Source of the DNA: a bacterium
GTDB lineage: Bacteria; ARS69
Assembly: GCA_025774805.1 (NCBI GenBank)
Contig: JALGZR010000099.1
Location: 1 to 31,457, forward strand
Reading direction: 5' to 3'
DNA: 31,457 bases
Part shown: piece by piece, positions 16,601 to 25,320 of the stretch
Numbering within the stretch: the first letter of the stretch is position 1
Layout of the letters: every line of letters begins with the position of its first letter
The notes under the pieces: model-generated
Database searches by the model: none
The model's input: the letters and a program-made list of their open reading frames with translations, nothing else
Told to the model about the DNA's origin: nothing
Program-made: the position numbers and the translations under genes

Positions 16601-19600
16601 GTCGTCGAACCAGATGCGCGCGTACTTGATCGACCGCAGGCGAGGAGGCAAGCCCCCGACGGACGCGCCGGCGTCGAGACGGATCCGGTAGAGGCGCCAG
16701 CCGTTGCCGTTGTCCTGGGCGAGCGTGCTGTCGCCGGCCGAGGCCGACAGGTCGAAGACGTACGACAGGTAGGCGTTGTCCGTGTCGAGCAGCCGGTCCT
16801 CGTCGAGGTCCTCGGTGTCGAGCAGACTGTTCCCCTCGTAGCTGTTGATCTTCGTGTACTCCTGGTATCGCGTGGGGTCCTCGGGACGGCTGAATTGGAA
16901 GTCGTCGTCTCCGTCGTCCCCGGGCACGGAATCGCCGTCTCGGCCCTTCACGTTGTCGAGGCCGAAGTCCTCCCGGCTGACCGTGAGCTGTCCGTCCCCC
17001 CCGATCGGCTCGATGTCCTCCGTGTCGAGAAAACCCCTTCCCTTCAGCGGCTGATCGGGATTCTCGCGAACGTAGAAGTCCTCGCTGATCTCCCCCAGAT
17101 CGAAGATGAGACGACCCCGTCTCCGGCCGAAGTCGTTGACCCAGACCTCCAGGAACTTCTTCTCGGAGAAGTCCTCTCCGGTCTGGGAGAGATTCCGCAT
17201 CACGCCCATCCAGCCGGTCGTGTCGCTCGGCACTCCCTCCCGGACCGAGAACTCGAGCACCTGGAGGAAGTCCTGCCCCTCGCGCTCGTCCGCGAGCTCC
17301 GGAAACACCTCCTTGCGGCGGACGACGTTCTCGGGGTTGTACCAGTTCGAGGGCAGTGGTCTCACCCGGTCCGTCGCCTTGTCGAGGTCCAGATCCGACG
17401 GTCCCGCCGGCTCCGACGCCGGCACCCAGAGACCCCGGGTGATCGAGAGCTCCCGGCTGTCCTCGACGCCCTCCATGTCGTCGACGTAGATCTGGTCCTT
17501 CGTATTGGGGTTCGGGATCGACAGGGCCACCTCCCCCTGGACCTGAAGCTCCGACTGGTCCTCGCTCCGGACGAGAGGAAGAGCGTTCACGAGACCGGTC
17601 ATGAAGGACGGGTTGCCGAGCCACTGCCCGTAGAGGTTTCCCACGAGAATGCGCGACGGTTCCTGGCCGAGCCGCGGCCGCTCCTCCGGAGTGGCCCGGG
17701 TGAAGAAGAGCCACGAGGAGCTGAGGCGCGTCTGGGGACTGAAGTTGTAGGTGCCCGACACCCCCACGAGGGACTCCTTCGCCTGTCCGAACAGGGGCAC
17801 GTACTCGAAGTCGACCTCGATCTCGGCGTCCGCCTGGCTCGCGTCCGCCGTGCGGAACGTGACGATGCCGAACTCGTAGTCGATGTCGTAGTCCGTGCCC
17901 CGAGTGAGCTGGCGTCCGTTGAGGCGCACCCTCTCGGAGCCCTCCAGGATGTTGAAACGGTTCAGGGAGTACGTAGGGGTCGGCGTCGTGTACTGCACCT
18001 CGAGGTAGTACTTGTCCTGCCCGAAGAGGTCGTTGGGCTCCAGCGTGTAGATCGCCGAGTTGTAGTCGCCGAGTCTCACCCCCGTCTCTCCGGTCCGCCC
18101 CGTCGAGACCTCCGACGGACTCACGATGACGTTGACCTGCGAAGAGTCAGGCGCGAACGGCGTGAGGTTCGGGAACGTGATGGTGCCGTCCTCGAAGTCG
18201 ATGAACTCCGGCTCGACGATGAGATCGGGGTCCGACGTCGTGATGCCCTTGTAGTCGAGCCCGAGGATCTTCACGAACTCCGTCTCGGGGGCGGAGGGTT
18301 CGTCCGGATCCGCCTGAGTGTCCTTGTCCTGCTGCCCGGCGGAGGACCCCTTCCGGAGGATCACCATCTCGAAGCTCTCGGGAACGATGTTTCTCGCTCC
18401 GATGAAGTAGACGTTCTTCTGCTCCAGGACCCGCAAGGAAGCGAAACCCTTCGTGTCGTCCCAGAGCTCCTGTTCCGGGGGGCCGAGGAGCTGCAAGCGC
18501 AGCGTGTCGACCTCGACGCCGACGCTGTCGGGGACCGTGATGTCGCCGACCTCCCGCCCGTCCGCCCGGACGTAGAACATGGCGAGCGCCTGGTTCCGGG
18601 GCACGGCGCGTTCCAGGGTGAGGGCCCCCGTCTGCCGGTCGATCTGGTAGTCCTCGTTCTCGGTGAGACGGTGGTAGAACCCGCGGTGCACCGCGGTGGA
18701 GTCCCCCGCGACGCCCGCCACGGCGTCGGCGTAACCGAGTCCGATGGGGAGCCCCAAATCGTTGCTGCCGTCCTTGTCGTCGAGGAAGAGCTCGAAGTCC
18801 CCGATGGGCAGGATCGTCGAGTCCGGCGCGAGCGCCAGCGACTCGGGAGGAGTGATCCAGTAGTACTTCCGCTTCACGTAGTCGATGTCCCGGATGCGGA
18901 GGGAGTCCTGCCGCGCCCGCCCGACGAAGTTCTGGGTCGCGGTCTCCCCCTCCTGCTTGGACGCGATGACCGTGAGGTCCAGTGCGCCCAGCTTGGCGAG
19001 CGCCTTCGCCCCGAACAACCCCTGCTGGGACTTGCGGAAGCTGAGGAACTCCGCCCCGGGAAGCGAGAGGTCGGTGTTCCCCATCTCGATCTTCTGGACG
19101 ACCTCGTCTTCGTCCCCGTCGTAGCGAAGCTGGATCTTGTTCTCGAAGTCGGTGTCGACCTCGCTGTCGTGGTTCACGAGCACGTGGATCTTCTCGCCGA
19201 TGGTCCCGTCGAGATTGACCCGCAGGTGCTGGTTCATGTCGAGATCGGGGAACGCCGACGGGTTTCCCGACTCGAAAGTCGGACCTCCCTCGATGATCGT
19301 CGACGTGCCCGAGAACGTGACCCGCTCCGACCCGCTGAGATTGAGGCGGGCCCCCTGACCGATGATATCCGCAACCTGGTCGGGGAATTTGACGGGGAGA
19401 TCGATGGAGACGAGTCCCGCGTCCACCGCGGCGGGAGGCGTGAGGCCGCGCTTCCGCACCTCCTTCGCCCACGCCTCGCGCGCCTCCTTCGCCGCCGCCG
19501 CCAAGGTCGCGGTCCGGACGTCTTGAACGTACTCGGGAATGACGAGGGGCGAGGAGGGGTCCGCCGGGCCGTACTGACGGCGGACGGTCACGCGCCCCCC

Positions 19601-19858
19601 CTCCAGGTCGATCTCCATCGTGTCGCGAACGTTCTTGTTGATCCCTTTGAGGAGCCCCCGGGGCGGGGCGCCGAACAGGCTCACGAAGGAGCGCCGTTCC
19701 TGGAGGTAGCGGGGCAGCCAGAAGGAATCACCCTGGATCTGGTTCGTCCGGTAGTCGGCACGGGCGGTGGACGGCAGAGTGACCGAGAGGGCGAAGAGAA
19801 GGAGGAAGAGCTGTCCGGCGAGGCCCGCCGTTCGGGGGAAGGGAGCTTCCGTGCCCAT
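13646..19858 (-). CDS. sprA: SprA-like outer-membrane translocon protein of the type IX secretion system
   Basis: 2,070 residues from ATG 19858. A signal peptide (FLLLFALSVTLPSTARA, cleavage expected after residue 34) is followed by SprA_N-type sequence. Residues of about 220-275 include the hallmark pattern NHDSEVDTDFENKIQLRY, DEDEVVQKIEMGNTDLSLPG and SQQGLFGAK. IWFDDLEPG (about 1085) and GEIWVDEIRLRR (about 1322) resemble the repeated 'WVNELRL' elements of SprA. Beta-strand-rich sequence continues to a C-terminal Phe (LAFEAILKF), as in outer-membrane barrels. SprA of Bacteroidota is a roughly 2,400-residue, 36-strand pore. An acidic stretch (about 1690-1735) is unusual. ATG 19900 and TTG 19915 are in frame but leave little or no leader after the predicted promoter. 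No other T9SS gene is visible. Confidence 0.88.
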   Translation of the reverse strand: MGTEAPFPRTAGLAGQLFLLLFALSVTLPSTARADYRTNQIQGDSFWLPRYLQERRSFVSLFGAPPRGLLKGINKNVRDTMEIDLEGGRVTVRRQYGPADPSSPLVIPEYVQDVRTATLAAAAKEAREAWAKEVRKRGLTPPAAVDAGLVSIDLPVKFPDQVADIIGQGARLNLSGSERVTFSGTSTIIEGGPTFESGNPSAFPDLDMNQHLRVNLDGTIGEKIHVLVNHDSEVDTDFENKIQLRYDGDEDEVVQKIEMGNTDLSLPGAEFLSFRKSQQGLFGAKALAKLGALDLTVIASKQEGETATQNFVGRARQDSLRIRDIDYVKRKYYWITPPESLALAPDSTILPIGDFELFLDDKDGSNDLGLPIGLGYADAVAGVAGDSTAVHRGFYHRLTENEDYQIDRQTGALTLERAVPRNQALAMFYVRADGREVGDITVPDSVGVEVDTLRLQLLGPPEQELWDDTKGFASLRVLEQKNVYFIGARNIVPESFEMVILRKGSSAGQQDKDTQADPDEPSAPETEFVKILGLDYKGITTSDPDLIVEPEFIDFEDGTITFPNLTPFAPDSSQVNVIVSPSEVSTGRTGETGVRLGDYNSAIYTLEPNDLFGQDKYYLEVQYTTPTPTYSLNRFNILEGSERVRLNGRQLTRGTDYDIDYEFGIVTFRTADASQADAEIEVDFEYVPLFGQAKESLVGVSGTYNFSPQTRLSSSWLFFTRATPEERPRLGQEPSRILVGNLYGQWLGNPSFMTGLVNALPLVRSEDQSELQVQGEVALSIPNPNTKDQIYVDDMEGVEDSRELSITRGLWVPASEPAGPSDLDLDKATDRVRPLPSNWYNPENVVRRKEVFPELADEREGQDFLQVLEFSVREGVPSDTTGWMGVMRNLSQTGEDFSEKKFLEVWVNDFGRRRGRLIFDLGEISEDFYVRENPDQPLKGRGFLDTEDIEPIGGDGQLTVSREDFGLDNVKGRDGDSVPGDDGDDDFQFSRPEDPTRYQEYTKINSYEGNSLLDTEDLDEDRLLDTDNAYLSYVFDLSASAGDSTLAQDNGNGWRLYRIRLDAGASVGGLPPRLRSIKYARIWFDDLEPGPGRKAQIAQVKIVGSAWVEERQSRNDTVVPFEVDDEVGFLGVDVKNNKEDVDYFPPFDPGEDQNNEQKREQALVLEYWDIPSAGAPGDTMGGRQNSAYKEILDTGQGRSQDYTQYETMDFYLRDGSPDRSSQGSFFLRFGPDTTNFYEFTTRELSEAAGGWREISIRLNDLAELKLDPAETTRTVEGVPVDYRYTVDGADTLAVYGLPSLTRVRRMTLGIRGDDPSTPTIRGEIWVDEIRLRRVKKDIGYASRISGSARFADLLNVSGGGKLVDSEFRRIEGNRHGNDERSWNVRGDIKLNKFFDGRGISLPLSGDYSYSETTPLLAPNSDIELEDEEDKAEARSTSRRQSVSSRFAKTRPSRNALLRYSIDNLSFGGSNTRGRNRTPFQTSRTENTSGQASYNLNPGQGKTWRLLKRFDISYLPTVKLGVNGSLATTESADIRENDTGERVEQPRAPVRTRSLLGTMGVQWDPVRSNTFDSSFSFNKRQDFDRHPEEALWESFKRGGRELQRDHVTRLSYRPGFFRWLRPVVSYDTNYQEDQGPSVQPPDLQSRPEAQGGPIRVFRVQNSNSRDFTTTLSLRQLLPKRRETGARGTAPASRARSSRQGRSWRDDLPPEPERDEDEEPEAEKPESEEEGGEEGEEPKGPDFGRIYDGLTSLVHTIGDIRYSYSDRRSSRYSRVSDRPDLAYQFGLTGFDLDVIVPFAGAGASNLIEDNTEDAYSTKLDTSFEPTSTIYLDGSYSRNISKKTLRGTRNKTEDLTFPDISVTIEGLEDRLFLRRWTKSSSLNSAYRRQRRRSGKLPVPGAAVDSTANWYDTENVRKEFSPLLSWSTNWKSGLNTTVSLNRSTTVDESDFRSVLSSTETTSTGWRVNGRYSFSAPKGITILGRRLRFKSDLTLNFDVNGSEAKSVESSIPETGSVTTTVRSHQKSLGIEPRATYNFSRKIQGSVNFSYRRNQDLQRDRTDKTISLAFEAILKF

Positions 19859-19914
19859 CACTTCTCGGTCGAGGGGCCTGCCGGGGCAGATCCGAAACAT
19901 CAAGAGTCGGAACA

Positions 19915-19943
19915 ACTTAAGCTGCCAAACGCGCGCCTGTCAA
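19915..19943 (-). promoter_or_regulatory. Predicted sigma-70 promoter for sprA
   Basis: On the minus strand a perfect TTGACA (19943-19938) is 17 nt from TTAAGT (19920-19915; 3 of 6 to TATAAT). A start near 19908 would give a 50-nt leader to ATG 19858, which favours that start codon. It lies between divergent sprA and lptF. No clear promoter was found on the lptF strand. Confidence 0.4.
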
Positions 19944-19998
19944 GGCGACCTCGGCCGATATGATCCGGGACCGTACGGGCGAGCCCGAGGATGAGCCG

Positions 19999-21318
19999 GT
20001 GAGAATACTCGATCGCTACATTCTCCGGAAGCACGTCGGCCCCTTCGCCTTCGCCACCACGACCATCGCCTTCCTGTTCGCGATGCGGGTCCTCATCGAC
20101 CTCCTCCACCTCTTCGCCTCCCGGAATCTCGGATTCCTCACCATCCTCGAGACGTTCGCCCTCTCCCTCGGCTGGATCCTGGCCATGACCTTTCCCATGG
20201 CGGTGCTCGTGGCCGTGGTCATGACGTTCGGCCGTCTCGCCCAGGACTTCGAGCTGGACGCGATTCACGCCGGCGGCGTGTCGTTTCTCCGGGTCCTCGT
20301 CCCCGTTCTGCTCGCGGCGGCCGTTCTCACCGTCCTGCTCGTGTTCTTCTACAACCGCGTCCTCCCCGACGCGAACCACCGCCTCAAGAACCTCACCGCC
20401 GACATCCACAAGATGCGCCCCACGATCGCCATCCGGGAGCGGGTCTTCATGGACGATTTCGAGGGCTACCGGGTGCTCGTCCGCGAGGTCGAGGAGGAAG
20501 AGGACATCATTCGCGACGTGACGATCTACACCCTCGACCCCCGCGAGCCGACGCGGACGATCCACGCTCCGTGGGGCGAGCTGGTCTACGAAGACGACGG
20601 CAACCGGCTGGTCATCCGCCTTCACGACGGGGAGATCCACGAGGTAGACCGGGAGGACGCCAGCCTCTACTTCCTCATGGAATTCGAGACCCACGAGCTC
20701 ATCTTTGACGACCTGGGAACGAAGCTGGAGCGCCGCGAGGGAGGGAGCAGCCGCGGGGATCGGGAGCTGTCCGCGGGCGCGATGCGGGAGAGGATCGCGA
20801 CCCTGGCCGTCGAGAAGGCGACCCAGGCCGACTCGCTCGAGGCGATCACCTCCCGCAGCCTCGCCGGGATGCGCCGGGGGATCCGGAGCCTCGTGGCGTC
20901 CGAGGACTCGGTCACTCTCTCTCCCGCGGAGTTCACGACCCGGGCCCGGGTCCTGATGCGAAAGATCCAGAACGCCGAGCGACGCCTCGCCGGCAAGCAG
21001 CGCGACATCAATCGCTACTCGGTGGAGATCCACAAGAAGTACTCCTTCCCGGTCGCGTGCATCGTCTTCGTCCTGCTGGGAGCGCCGTTGGGGGTGAGAA
21101 TGCGACGGGGGGGGATCGGGGTCGGCGCCGCGATGTCGTTCCTGTTCTTCATCGTCTACTATCTGGCCACCTTGGGCGGGGAGAAGCTGGGGGATCGCGG
21201 CATCATTCCCGCCTCCCTCGGGATGTGGTCCATCAACGTGATCCTCGGACTCATCGGAATTCTCCTGGTGCTCCGCCGGGACTCCCGCCTCCACCTCGGC
21301 TCGAGGAACGATCGGTGA
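19999..21318 (+). CDS. lptF: LPS export permease LptF
   Basis: LptF pairs with LptG as the membrane half of the LptB2FG ABC transporter that extracts LPS from the inner membrane. From GTG 19999 (439 aa): RILDRYILRKHVGPF, three N-terminal membrane spans (about 15-40, 52-78 and 98-120), a periplasmic beta-jellyroll plus an Arg/Glu-rich helical stretch (about 125-345), and three C-terminal spans (FPVACIVFVLLGAPLGVRMRRGG onward). The periplasmic region contains a helical insertion (about 240-330) that makes it longer than E. coli LptF (366 aa). GAGG lies 8 nt before the GTG; ATG 19960 is an alternative. The stop overlaps lptG (GTGA). Confidence 0.93.
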   Translation: MRILDRYILRKHVGPFAFATTTIAFLFAMRVLIDLLHLFASRNLGFLTILETFALSLGWILAMTFPMAVLVAVVMTFGRLAQDFELDAIHAGGVSFLRVLVPVLLAAAVLTVLLVFFYNRVLPDANHRLKNLTADIHKMRPTIAIRERVFMDDFEGYRVLVREVEEEEDIIRDVTIYTLDPREPTRTIHAPWGELVYEDDGNRLVIRLHDGEIHEVDREDASLYFLMEFETHELIFDDLGTKLERREGGSSRGDRELSAGAMRERIATLAVEKATQADSLEAITSRSLAGMRRGIRSLVASEDSVTLSPAEFTTRARVLMRKIQNAERRLAGKQRDINRYSVEIHKKYSFPVACIVFVLLGAPLGVRMRRGGIGVGAAMSFLFFIVYYLATLGGEKLGDRGIIPASLGMWSINVILGLIGILLVLRRDSRLHLGSRNDR

Positions 21319-22394
21319 AAGTGCTCGATCGGTACGTGATCCGCTCACTCCTCTCACCTCTGGCGGGATCGATCATCGTCTTCCTCACCCTCGCCGTGGT
21401 GGTCGATCTCTTCGAGCGGCTCGACACGTTCATCGACCACGAGGTCCCGGTGCGGACCATCGTTCAGTACTACGTGGCGACCCTGCCCTTCCTGATCGTT
21501 CTCATGCTTCCGGTCGCCACCCTGATCGGGGTGCTGTTCTCCCTCGGGGGAATGGCCCGCCGGAACGAGCTGATCGCGATGACCGCGAACGGGATCAGTC
21601 TCTATCGCATTCTCGCGCCGACGCTCGTGGTCGGCTTCGTCGTCTCCGCGGTCGGGTTCCTCCTCACCGCCGAGATCGTTCCGCGCGGGAACGGGATCTC
21701 CGAGGAGATCTACGACCACGAGATCAAGGGTCGGCCCCGCCTCTCCGGCACGTCCCGGAGAGACCTGAACTACCTCGGATCCGGCGGGCGCTTCTTCCTC
21801 ATTCGTCGCTTCGACGGCGAGGCGGGAGTCATGGACGACGTCGTGGTTCAGCAGTTCGCGGAGGGGACCCTGGTACACCGGATCGACGCGGTCCGCGCCA
21901 CCTGGCAGGAAGACCGCTGGATCTTCGAGAGCGGTTTCCTGCGACGGTTCGGCGAGGACGGCCTGACGGCGATCGAGGCCTTCGAGCAGCGCGCGTTCCC
22001 CGACATCGAGGAGACGCCCCGGGACTTCCTGAGGGAGATCAAGGAGCCGAAGGAGATGACCCTCTCCGAGCTCCGGGAGCACCGCCGGCGAACGCGTCTC
22101 TCGGGGGGAGACGTGACGAAGATCGAAGTCGACGAGCGGATGCGCGCCTCGTTCCCCGCGGCGAGCTTCATCGTGGTCCTGCTGGGCGCCCCCCTCGCGG
22201 GAGCGATCCGCCGGGGAGGACACGCCCTGGGATTCGGCCTCGCGCTTCTGGTCAGCTTCGTCTACTACGTGCTTCTTCAGGTCGGCGAGACCTACGGCCA
22301 CAACGGGACGCTCACCCCGACGCTCGCGGCCTGGCTCCCCAATCTGGTCTTTCTCGCGATCGGGATCTTCGGTCTCTGGAAGTCCCGCAAATGA
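21315..22394 (+). CDS. lptG: LPS export permease LptG
   Basis: Partner of LptF. 359 residues from GTG 21315: VKVLDRYVIRSLLSPLAGSI, membrane spans at about 16-34, 57-77 and 99-119, and a GMARRNELIAMTANGISLYRI cytoplasmic coupling loop typical of the family. A periplasmic domain with GSGGRFFLIRRFD and C-terminal spans starting FPAASFIVVLLGAPLAGAIRRGG follow. AGGAA lies 6 nt upstream of the GTG. The length equals the family norm, unlike the enlarged LptF. It converges on metK. Confidence 0.94.
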   Translation: MKVLDRYVIRSLLSPLAGSIIVFLTLAVVVDLFERLDTFIDHEVPVRTIVQYYVATLPFLIVLMLPVATLIGVLFSLGGMARRNELIAMTANGISLYRILAPTLVVGFVVSAVGFLLTAEIVPRGNGISEEIYDHEIKGRPRLSGTSRRDLNYLGSGGRFFLIRRFDGEAGVMDDVVVQQFAEGTLVHRIDAVRATWQEDRWIFESGFLRRFGEDGLTAIEAFEQRAFPDIEETPRDFLREIKEPKEMTLSELREHRRRTRLSGGDVTKIEVDERMRASFPAASFIVVLLGAPLAGAIRRGGHALGFGLALLVSFVYYVLLQVGETYGHNGTLTPTLAAWLPNLVFLAIGIFGLWKSRK

Positions 22395-22589
22395 TCCGGC
22401 CCTACTCGCCGGCCATCATGAGCCACCCTCCGGGAGGCGCGGTCGGGTGTGGGGTCCCTCCCAGGCCGAGTGGCGAGCTGCGTGAAGTGCGAATCGAGCC
22501 GTGATCGCCGATCCCATCCGCGAGCTTCGAGGCTCGGGAGGGATCCCCGCCCGGGCCGCCCTCCCCCTTCGGTGCTGAAAAGCACGAGG
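22395..22589. other. lptG-metK convergent intergenic region with hairpins
   Basis: This 195-bp gap has no coding signal. It contains a nested inverted repeat at 22510-22545 (GATCCC/GGGATC enclosing CGAGC/GCTCG) and a 5-bp GTGCT/AGCAC stem capped by a GAAA tetraloop at 22572-22585, 4 nt after the metK stop on the minus strand. Neither is followed by a U-run. Most likely these act in 3'-end stabilisation or factor-dependent termination. Confidence 0.5.
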
Positions 22590-23852
22590 CTAGCCCGGAC
22601 TATTCATGAACGACCTGCTGCGATCGCGGATCCGCACCACCGGACGGACGTCCTCGCGTCTCGCACCCTGCGACGTATCGTTCAGATACGCCTCGGGTTC
22701 GAGCGCCTCGACGCGATTCTTCTCCTCCCACGGGAAGCCCTCCTCCTCGCGGCCGAAGTGGCCGTAGGCGGCCGTCCGCTGGTAGATCGGGCGCCTCAGA
22801 TCGAGGGCGGAGATGATGCCCGCGGGCGTCAGATCGAACGTGTTTCGAACGAGGGCCACGATCTCCGCCTCGGAGGCGCTTCCCGTGCCGAACGTCTCGA
22901 CGCGGACCGAAACCGGCTCCGCGACGCCGATGGCGTAGGCGATCTGGATCTCGCATCGGCGCGCGAGCCCCGCGGCGACCACGTTCTTCGCCACCCAGCG
23001 CGCCGCGTAGCTCGCGGACCGGTCGACCTTCGAGGGGTCCTTCCCGGAGAACGCCCCGCCGCCGTGCCGCCCCATGCCTCCGTACGTGTCCACGATGATC
23101 TTGCGGCCCGTCAGCCCGCAGTCCCCGTGGGGTCCGCCGATGACGAAGCGTCCGGTCGGGTTGATGTGGTAGCGCACCGGACGGGAGGCGTCGACGAGAC
23201 CCTGGGGAAGGACCGGCTTCACGACCTGCTCGATGATCGCCTCTTCGATCTGGTCGTGGGTGACTTGATCGTCGTGCTGAGCCGACACCACCACCGTGTC
23301 GACCCGGACGGGACGATCTCCCTCGTATTCGACGGTTACCTGCGCCTTTCCATCGGGGCGGAGGAAGTCGACGCTGCCGTCCGTCCGGACCTCGGCCAGA
23401 CGACGACAGACGCGGTGGGCGAGGGAGATGGGCATCGGCATCAGGTGGGGGGACTCGGAGGTCGCGTACCCGAACATCATTCCCTGGTCGCCCGCCCCCT
23501 GCTCCCGGTGCAGCCCTTCGCCCTCGTTCACGCCGATGGCGATGTCGGCGCTCTGGCGATCGATCGAGGTCATGACGGCGCACGTCTCCCAATCGATCCC
23601 ATAGGAAGCGTTGTCGTAGCCGATCCGCTTCAGCGTCTCGCGTACGACATCGGGGATCTCCACATACGCCTCGGTGGTGACCTCCCCCGAGACGATGGCG
23701 ATGCCCGTGGTAACCATCGTCTCGCACGCGACCCGGCTCTTGGGATCCTGGGCGAGCATCGCGTCGAGGATCCCGTCCGAGATCTGGTCCGCGACCTTGT
23801 CGGGGTGTCCCTCGGTCACCGACTCGGATGTGAAGAGATTGCGTTCGACCAT
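22590..23852 (-). CDS. metK: S-adenosylmethionine synthetase
   Basis: MetK makes SAM from methionine and ATP. 420 residues with [20 protein letters not shown] at the N terminus, the ATP-site hexapeptide GAGDQG, the phosphate-binding [17 protein letters not shown], and [18 protein letters not shown]. It has about 30 residues after the usual end ([16 protein letters not shown]), an Arg-rich tail of unknown role. ATG 23852 has AAGGAGA upstream. It is last in the lpxL-metK gene string, 85 bp after the isomerase gene; that spacer holds a GGCCCGCGGGCC palindrome (23871-23882) but no recognisable SAM riboswitch. Confidence 0.97.
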   Translation of the reverse strand: MVERNLFTSESVTEGHPDKVADQISDGILDAMLAQDPKSRVACETMVTTGIAIVSGEVTTEAYVEIPDVVRETLKRIGYDNASYGIDWETCAVMTSIDRQSADIAIGVNEGEGLHREQGAGDQGMMFGYATSESPHLMPMPISLAHRVCRRLAEVRTDGSVDFLRPDGKAQVTVEYEGDRPVRVDTVVVSAQHDDQVTHDQIEEAIIEQVVKPVLPQGLVDASRPVRYHINPTGRFVIGGPHGDCGLTGRKIIVDTYGGMGRHGGGAFSGKDPSKVDRSASYAARWVAKNVVAAGLARRCEIQIAYAIGVAEPVSVRVETFGTGSASEAEIVALVRNTFDLTPAGIISALDLRRPIYQRTAAYGHFGREEEGFPWEEKNRVEALEPEAYLNDTSQGARREDVRPVVRIRDRSRSFMNSPG

Positions 23853-23937
23853 GTTTGGGTCTCCTTCATCGGCCCGCGGGCCAGATACCGGCGTGCGACC
23901 GTCCCCCGCACCGTGCGGCTCCGGCCCGGCCGAGAGC

Positions 23938-25014
23938 TTATTCTCTCGTCGTTTCCGCCGCCAACCGCGATTTCAGACGATCGATGCTGGCCACGGGCGT
24001 GGGATCCACTCCTCTCGCGGCGGCGAGGTAGAGGCTGGCGAGATCCCCGAGGACGGCGAGCGAATACAGGCGGGCGAGAAGCCCCTCTCCCTTCGGACGG
24101 AACCAGGTGGCCCGTCCTCCCGACCGCTCCACCATCTCCGCGACGATCTCCATGCGACGGTGGACGCGGGGGTGAACTCGATCGTCCGTCAGGAACGCCA
24201 CGCACGCGCTCCGGTGCAGGGCGGACGTGACCTCCCAGCCCACGATCTCGTTGTGGTTGTGCTCCGGGAAGAGGGCCACGTGGGCCAGCGACTTCCCGTT
24301 CTCGTTGATCTGGCAGGCCCACCGGGTCGCGACGGCGCCGAGTCGGGCCGCCGGCGCATGGATCAGGATCAGCGCCTCCTTGGCCGCTTCGGCCCAGCGC
24401 CGCACCGCCGGATCCGACCCTCCCGGACCGGCCTCGGACAGCATCGCCTCGCAGGCCCGGGCCGCCTCCTCGACCTCGCTCACCTCGAAGGGCAGCCGCC
24501 CCTCTCGCGCCAGCGCCTGGAACAGGGGAACGGAGGTCCAGCCCAGCGCGGATCGCGGCGGCATTCCCCCGGGAATGCGAAGCACGGGGACGCCGGCGGC
24601 CTCCGCCCGAGCGGCGAGCTCTCCCCCGCTCGTGATGCAGGCGCGCCGGACCTCGCGACGTCCCGCCTCCTCCCACGCGGTCAGCGTCTCCTCGGTTCCG
24701 CCCGAGTAGCTCACGAAAAGCGCCGCCGTCGTGTCGTCCGCCGCCCGGGGGAGCTCGTAACCCCGAACGACCTCCACGGGAAGCGTGGAGAGGACCTCCG
24801 CGTAGGTGCGCAAGAAGTCCCCGCCGATCGCGCTCCCCCCCATGCCGACGACGTACACGCGCGTCGGGTGGAAGTTCCCGAGGAGGTCGGGCCCGCGGAC
24901 GGCGGCGTCCCGGGCCGCGCGCAACTGATCGGGGAACCCGAGGACCCGACCCTTCATGTCGGCCGGATCGTTCTCGGGACGGAGGATCGCCCCGGTCGGC
25001 GAGTCACCGGTCAC
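23938..25014 (-). CDS. Bifunctional phosphoglucose/phosphomannose isomerase
   Basis: Interconverts Fru-6-P with Glc-6-P and Man-6-P, feeding glycolysis and GDP-mannose/envelope sugars. 358 residues, two SIS domains: [17 protein letters not shown] (57-66 core), SYSGGTEET (102-110), then [27 protein letters not shown] (catalytic Glu and His region, 236-261) and [16 protein letters not shown] at the C terminus. The latter two are hallmarks of the PGI/PMI family known from archaea and several bacterial phyla. The GTG at 25014 overlaps the HPr stop (GTGA), so its synthesis is coupled to HPr. Confidence 0.93.
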   Translation of the reverse strand: MTGDSPTGAILRPENDPADMKGRVLGFPDQLRAARDAAVRGPDLLGNFHPTRVYVVGMGGSAIGGDFLRTYAEVLSTLPVEVVRGYELPRAADDTTAALFVSYSGGTEETLTAWEEAGRREVRRACITSGGELAARAEAAGVPVLRIPGGMPPRSALGWTSVPLFQALAREGRLPFEVSEVEEAARACEAMLSEAGPGGSDPAVRRWAEAAKEALILIHAPAARLGAVATRWACQINENGKSLAHVALFPEHNHNEIVGWEVTSALHRSACVAFLTDDRVHPRVHRRMEIVAEMVERSGGRATWFRPKGEGLLARLYSLAVLGDLASLYLAAARGVDPTPVASIDRLKSRLAAETTRE

Positions 25015-25304
25015 CGCGAGCCCTCCTTGCCCTCCGCGAGCTCTTCGCCGAACCCCTTCCGGACGAGATTGGTGAGATCCTCGAGAACCTCCTCCTCGTG
25101 ATTCCCCTCGACTTCGATCATGATCTCCGTGCCGCAGGGTGCGGCAAGCATCATGAGACCCATGATGCTCTTCCCGTTGACTCGCATCTCGTCCCGGTGG
25201 ATGTGGATCGAGCAGTCGTAGCGGCCGGCCGCCTCCGCGAAGATGTTCGCGGCCCTCATGTGCAGCCCGCGCTTGTTGACGATCCGCACGCTGGCCCGGG
25301 TCAC
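25011..25304 (-). CDS. ptsH: HPr-family phosphocarrier protein
   Basis: 97 residues. RGLHMRAA places the phosphorylatable His exactly at residue 15, with Arg17 kept; the usual Pro18 is Ala. NGKSIMGLMMLAA places Ser exactly at 46, the residue that HPr kinase modifies. Both switches of the HPr family are therefore intact. The GTG at 25304 lies 16 bp after hprK. No EI or EII component is encoded in the window, so the protein may work in a regulatory rather than sugar-transport phosphorelay. The tail after about residue 85 is charged. Confidence 0.94.
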   Translation of the reverse strand: MTRASVRIVNKRGLHMRAANIFAEAAGRYDCSIHIHRDEMRVNGKSIMGLMMLAAPCGTEIMIEVEGNHEEEVLEDLTNLVRKGFGEELAEGKEGSR

Positions 25305-25320
25305 GCGGAGAGCTCCCGGG

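Noticed and set aside
14640-17714. A second long frame of over 1,000 codons on the same strand inside sprA
   Set aside because: This is an alternative frame of sprA, extremely Gly/Arg/Pro-rich, without motifs. The sprA frame itself is continuous from signal peptide to terminal Phe, so no frameshift is indicated.
16895-19963. An open frame of over 1,000 codons opposite sprA
   Set aside because: Antisense shadow caused by codon bias. SprA motifs on the minus strand are clear, and this frame shows only repetitive Arg/Val/Asp-rich sequence.
23853-23937. SAM riboswitch upstream of metK
   Set aside because: The spacer is only 85 bp and inside a same-strand gene string. It contains a GGCCCGCGGGCC palindrome but no conserved core of a SAM-I, SAM-II or SAH riboswitch that I can recognise, and no terminator.
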